A stretch of DNA of 64,000 nucleotides from DATKWD01 sp963704815 (GTDB taxonomy: Bacteria; Actinomycetota; Acidimicrobiia; Acidimicrobiales; Salinilacustritrichaceae): the NCBI GenBank assembly GCA_963704815.1, contig CAVPHU010000001.1, forward strand, positions 1,756,907 through 1,820,906. Reading direction: 5' to 3'. Below are positions 62,115 to 64,000 of the stretch, one piece after another (positions within the stretch are counted from its first letter, which is position 1; every line of letters begins with the position of its first letter). A program made the position numbers and the translations under genes. The notes beneath the pieces were generated by a model. That model was given only the letters and a program-made list of their open reading frames with translations, was not told the DNA's origin and ran no database searches.

Positions 62115-63602
62115 CTACTCCATCAGTTCGAGTTGGCTCGGGCGCCAGGTCTTGTCGATCCACGGTTCCAGGGGCCCGTAGGCACGCAGGAGGATGAACC
62201 AGCTCTTCCCCGGGATCGTCTGGATCCAGTTCTTCTCCATGCCCTCTGGCGCCTTCGGCGCGAGGATGACGTCGATCGAACCGTCAGCGTTCTGCTTCTG
62301 GTCTGCGCTCAGGCTGTTGACTCCTGCAAACGGCTGGTCGGTCTGGAGCATGCTCCGGGTCTGGGGGTCGTAGATGGTGACCGACCAGTTGTCCTTCACC
62401 GGGAAGTTCGCCGGCAGATGGAGCTTGTAGCTCTTGGCGCCGTCCAACGGGCGACCCTGGGCGTCGAGGCCCGTGATCATGTAGTCCGATCCGGCGCCCG
62501 GTTTGGTGACGGCCATGGCCGGGGTGACGCAGACGGCGTTGTAGTGCATCCAGAGGCGGCCATCCATGCGGCGGGCGCCTCCTGGAGGAACGTGGTGTCC
62601 TTGTCGGGGTACGCCATGACCCACTCGGTGTGCTCGTCGTGGTAGATGTAGCTTCCCCTCGTCCTGCGGGTACACGGTGTTGACTCGGGCGTACACGTTG
62701 CCGATCGCCACGGCGTCGGCGAGGATCTTCTTCAGCCGGTCGTCGGCGTCGAACTTCTGGCCCTTCATGATCCCGACCGCACGCAGCTGTCCTGCCAGTT
62801 CGGGGTCGAGCCAGCCATCGGCCTCCTCCTGCACGATCTCGTTCACGACGTCGAAGAAACTGACGTCGTTGGGCGCGATCGTGTTGTACCCCGCGAGGCC
62901 CGACATGTTCTTGAACTCCATCGCCGGCGGATCGTCCTTCTTGGACAGCGGATACACCTTGAGGTTCTGCTTGATGTTGTCCGCGGCCTTCTTGACGTTG
63001 TCGGGATCCTGCACGTTGCCCCGCACGTATCCACGCATGAAGTTCCACACGCAGTAGGTCTGCGACTGCACGACGTAGTACCCGTCGGGCACGTCGCCGT
63101 CGTAGCCCGGGGGGAGCACGAGGTACTTGCCGCCCTTGCCGTGGTCGGGGCCGGCGGCGCCCATGTCGCTCATGTAGCGGAAGTACATGTCATCGAGGAT
63201 GCCGAGCACGTCGGGCGGGATGTCGATGACGGTCGGGCCGTCCTTCTTCAGGTCGAGGAACCCCCACGTGTACAGCGAGGTGTTGTTCCAGGTGAGCACG
63301 AGTGGCTTGGAGTCGCCGAGTTGTTCGGCGATCAGGATCTGGTTGCACTCGGTCAGGCCCAGATCACGATGACCCTGTCGGAGGGAGTACATCGACGCCG
63401 CCGGGGTCATGTTGATGAACGCCTCGACCGCCCGACCGCGTTGGACGAAGTCGACGAGCGTGTCCTTCGTGTCGCCGACGGGAACCCCGTCGAAGAAGTC
63501 GAGCGTGCCGATCGACGTCTCGACCTTGTCGGGCGTCGTGCGGTTCTCGGGGATCGGAATCGTGGTCTTCATGACCGGCTGTTGGGTGATCATCTTCGTC
63601 AT
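62115..63602 (-). CDS. DUF1254/DUF1214 domain protein, internal compensating frameshifts
   Basis: 495 codons. The DUF1254 part includes VEAFINMTPAASMYSLRQGH and NNTSLYTWGFLDLKKDGPTV. The DUF1214 part includes AKSYKLHLPANFPVKDNWSV, TIYDPQTRSMLQT and the terminal NWIQTIPGKSWFILLRAYGP. Between about 62655 and 62570 the open frame becomes meaningless while another frame reads SYIYHDEHTEWVMAYPDKDT. A pair of opposite indels there restores the frame. Members are periplasmic or secreted proteins of unknown function. The N-terminus here lacks a clear signal peptide. A broken relative is at 31594-31850. Confidence 0.82.
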   Translation of the reverse strand: MTKMITQQPVMKTTIPIPENRTTPDKVETSIGTLDFFDGVPVGDTKDTLVDFVQRGRAVEAFINMTPAASMYSLRQGHRDLGLTECNQILIAEQLGDSKPLVLTWNNTSLYTWGFLDLKKDGPTVIDIPPDVLGILDDMYFRYMSDMGAAGPDHGKGGKYLVLPPGYDGDVPDGYYVVQSQTYCVWNFMRGYVRGNVQDPDNVKKAADNIKQNLKVYPLSKKDDPPAMEFKNMSGLAGYNTIAPNDVSFFDVVNEIVQEEADGWLDPELAGQLRAVGIMKGQKFDADDRLKKILADAVAIGNVYARVNTVYPQDEGKLHLPRRAHRVGHGVPRQGHHVPPGGARRMDGRLWMHYNAVCVTPAMAVTKPGAGSDYMITGLDAQGRPLDGAKSYKLHLPANFPVKDNWSVTIYDPQTRSMLQTDQPFAGVNSLSADQKQNADGSIDVILAPKAPEGMEKNWIQTIPGKSWFILLRAYGPLEPWIDKTWRPSQLELME

Positions 63603-63798
63603 CGGTCATCGTGCAGGCTCCCTGTCTTGGCCGGATGGCTGAGAGCCCAATCGGCCCTCACCTCGAGTGTCGGTCAGGGACGTCCCCACACGGTAGCCCC
63701 AGAAGGGAGATGTCGGGGATCAGATCGCGTTCGGGTCGATTGGCGGGCTGAAGCGCCCCGGGATCGGTGACTGCTTGTTCTCTTGAGAGGATGAGCAG

Positions 63799-64000
63799 AT
63801 GTCAAGAAGAAGAGCAACGGCGGCCGGGTCGGTATCCCGATGAGGTCCGTGAGCGTGCCGTTCGGATGGTGTTCGATCACCAGGACGAGTACTCCTCGCA
63901 GTGGAAGGCGATCTGTTCGATTGCGCGGAGAAGCTCGATGTGCATCACGAGACCTTGCGGTTGTGGGTGCGTCGTGCTGAGACCGATGCGGGGAAACGTG
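63799..64000 (+). mobile_element. IS3-family transposase OrfA, partial and frameshifted
   Basis: From ATG at 63799 the first frame stops early. A shifted frame reads RYPDEVRERAVRMVFDHQDE, YSSQWKAICSIA, and a third AEKLDVHHETLRLWVRRAET before the window ends. This is the OrfA HTH of an IS3-type element, close to the common RYPPELRERAVRMV form. The element's left end should lie in about 63700-63790, but I could not fix the terminal repeat without the right end. Confidence 0.7.

Overview
The window is high-GC DNA (roughly two thirds G+C by eye) with Shine-Dalgarno-led ATG/GTG genes and many ATGA/GTGA overlaps. TetR, LuxR/MalT-type and AfsR-like regulators, a TIGR03086-like protein, AzlCD and several actinobacterial conserved hypotheticals point to an actinobacterium. 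Acidimicrobiia would fit, but that placement is inference. Roughly half of the longer genes are interrupted by single- or double-base indels, some of them compensating. These look more like consensus errors in a long-read or metagenomic assembly than true decay, so broken genes are given as one entry over their whole span.

Layout. 1-9.7 kb: a minus-strand cluster (alpha/beta-hydrolase lipoprotein, zinc dehydrogenase, metallo-beta-lactamase hydrolase with alkylsulfatase-type C-terminus, sulfotransferase, M14-like DUF2817), a divergent PLP decarboxylase, a TetR/flavin-monooxygenase operon and an OsmC protein. 9.9-17.7 kb: an AfsR/LAL-like ATPase regulator, AzlCD with a PIG-L deacetylase, a methyltransferase, and an HTH protein translationally coupled to a ferredoxin. 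17.7-23.9 kb: an accessory scrapyard holding a partial ferredoxin copy, baeRF-, WD40- and YjbR-like remnants, a PemK/RHH toxin-antitoxin pair with a perfect palindromic operator, a decayed second TA pair, an IS3 fragment, and a TetR/oxidoreductase pair with twin operators.

23.8-34 kb: respiration. A three-gene formate dehydrogenase has an in-frame UGA read as selenocysteine, with a SECIS-like hairpin. It is followed by cydAB (cytochrome bd) and small membrane proteins.

34.3-42.6 kb: a signalling block bracketed by two direct repeats of the 3' half of a tRNA-Pro gene. It holds a cyclic-nucleotide-binding protein, a response regulator fused to a class III nucleotide cyclase, two adjacent sensor kinases and two response regulators. 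The kinases carry reciprocal defects: one has the phospho-acceptor His but no ATP-binding boxes, the other has the boxes but Asp in place of His. I read this as a possible obligate split kinase feeding a cyclic-nucleotide relay; it is the best candidate for an undescribed system here.

42.9-48.5 kb: two tandem paralogous MalT-type LuxR regulators. 48.5-61.8 kb: a membrane/stress block (DUF1269-like, pentapeptide membrane protein, DUF2254, SulP, DUF1622, flippase-kinase fusion, MscS, K+ channel, AI-2E transporter, CPA1 antiporter). 62-64 kb: a DUF1254/DUF1214 protein and the start of an IS3-family transposase running off the end. A ~150-bp repeat occurs three times (18.0, 23.8 and 34.3 kb). No rRNA, intact tRNA or CRISPR array was found.
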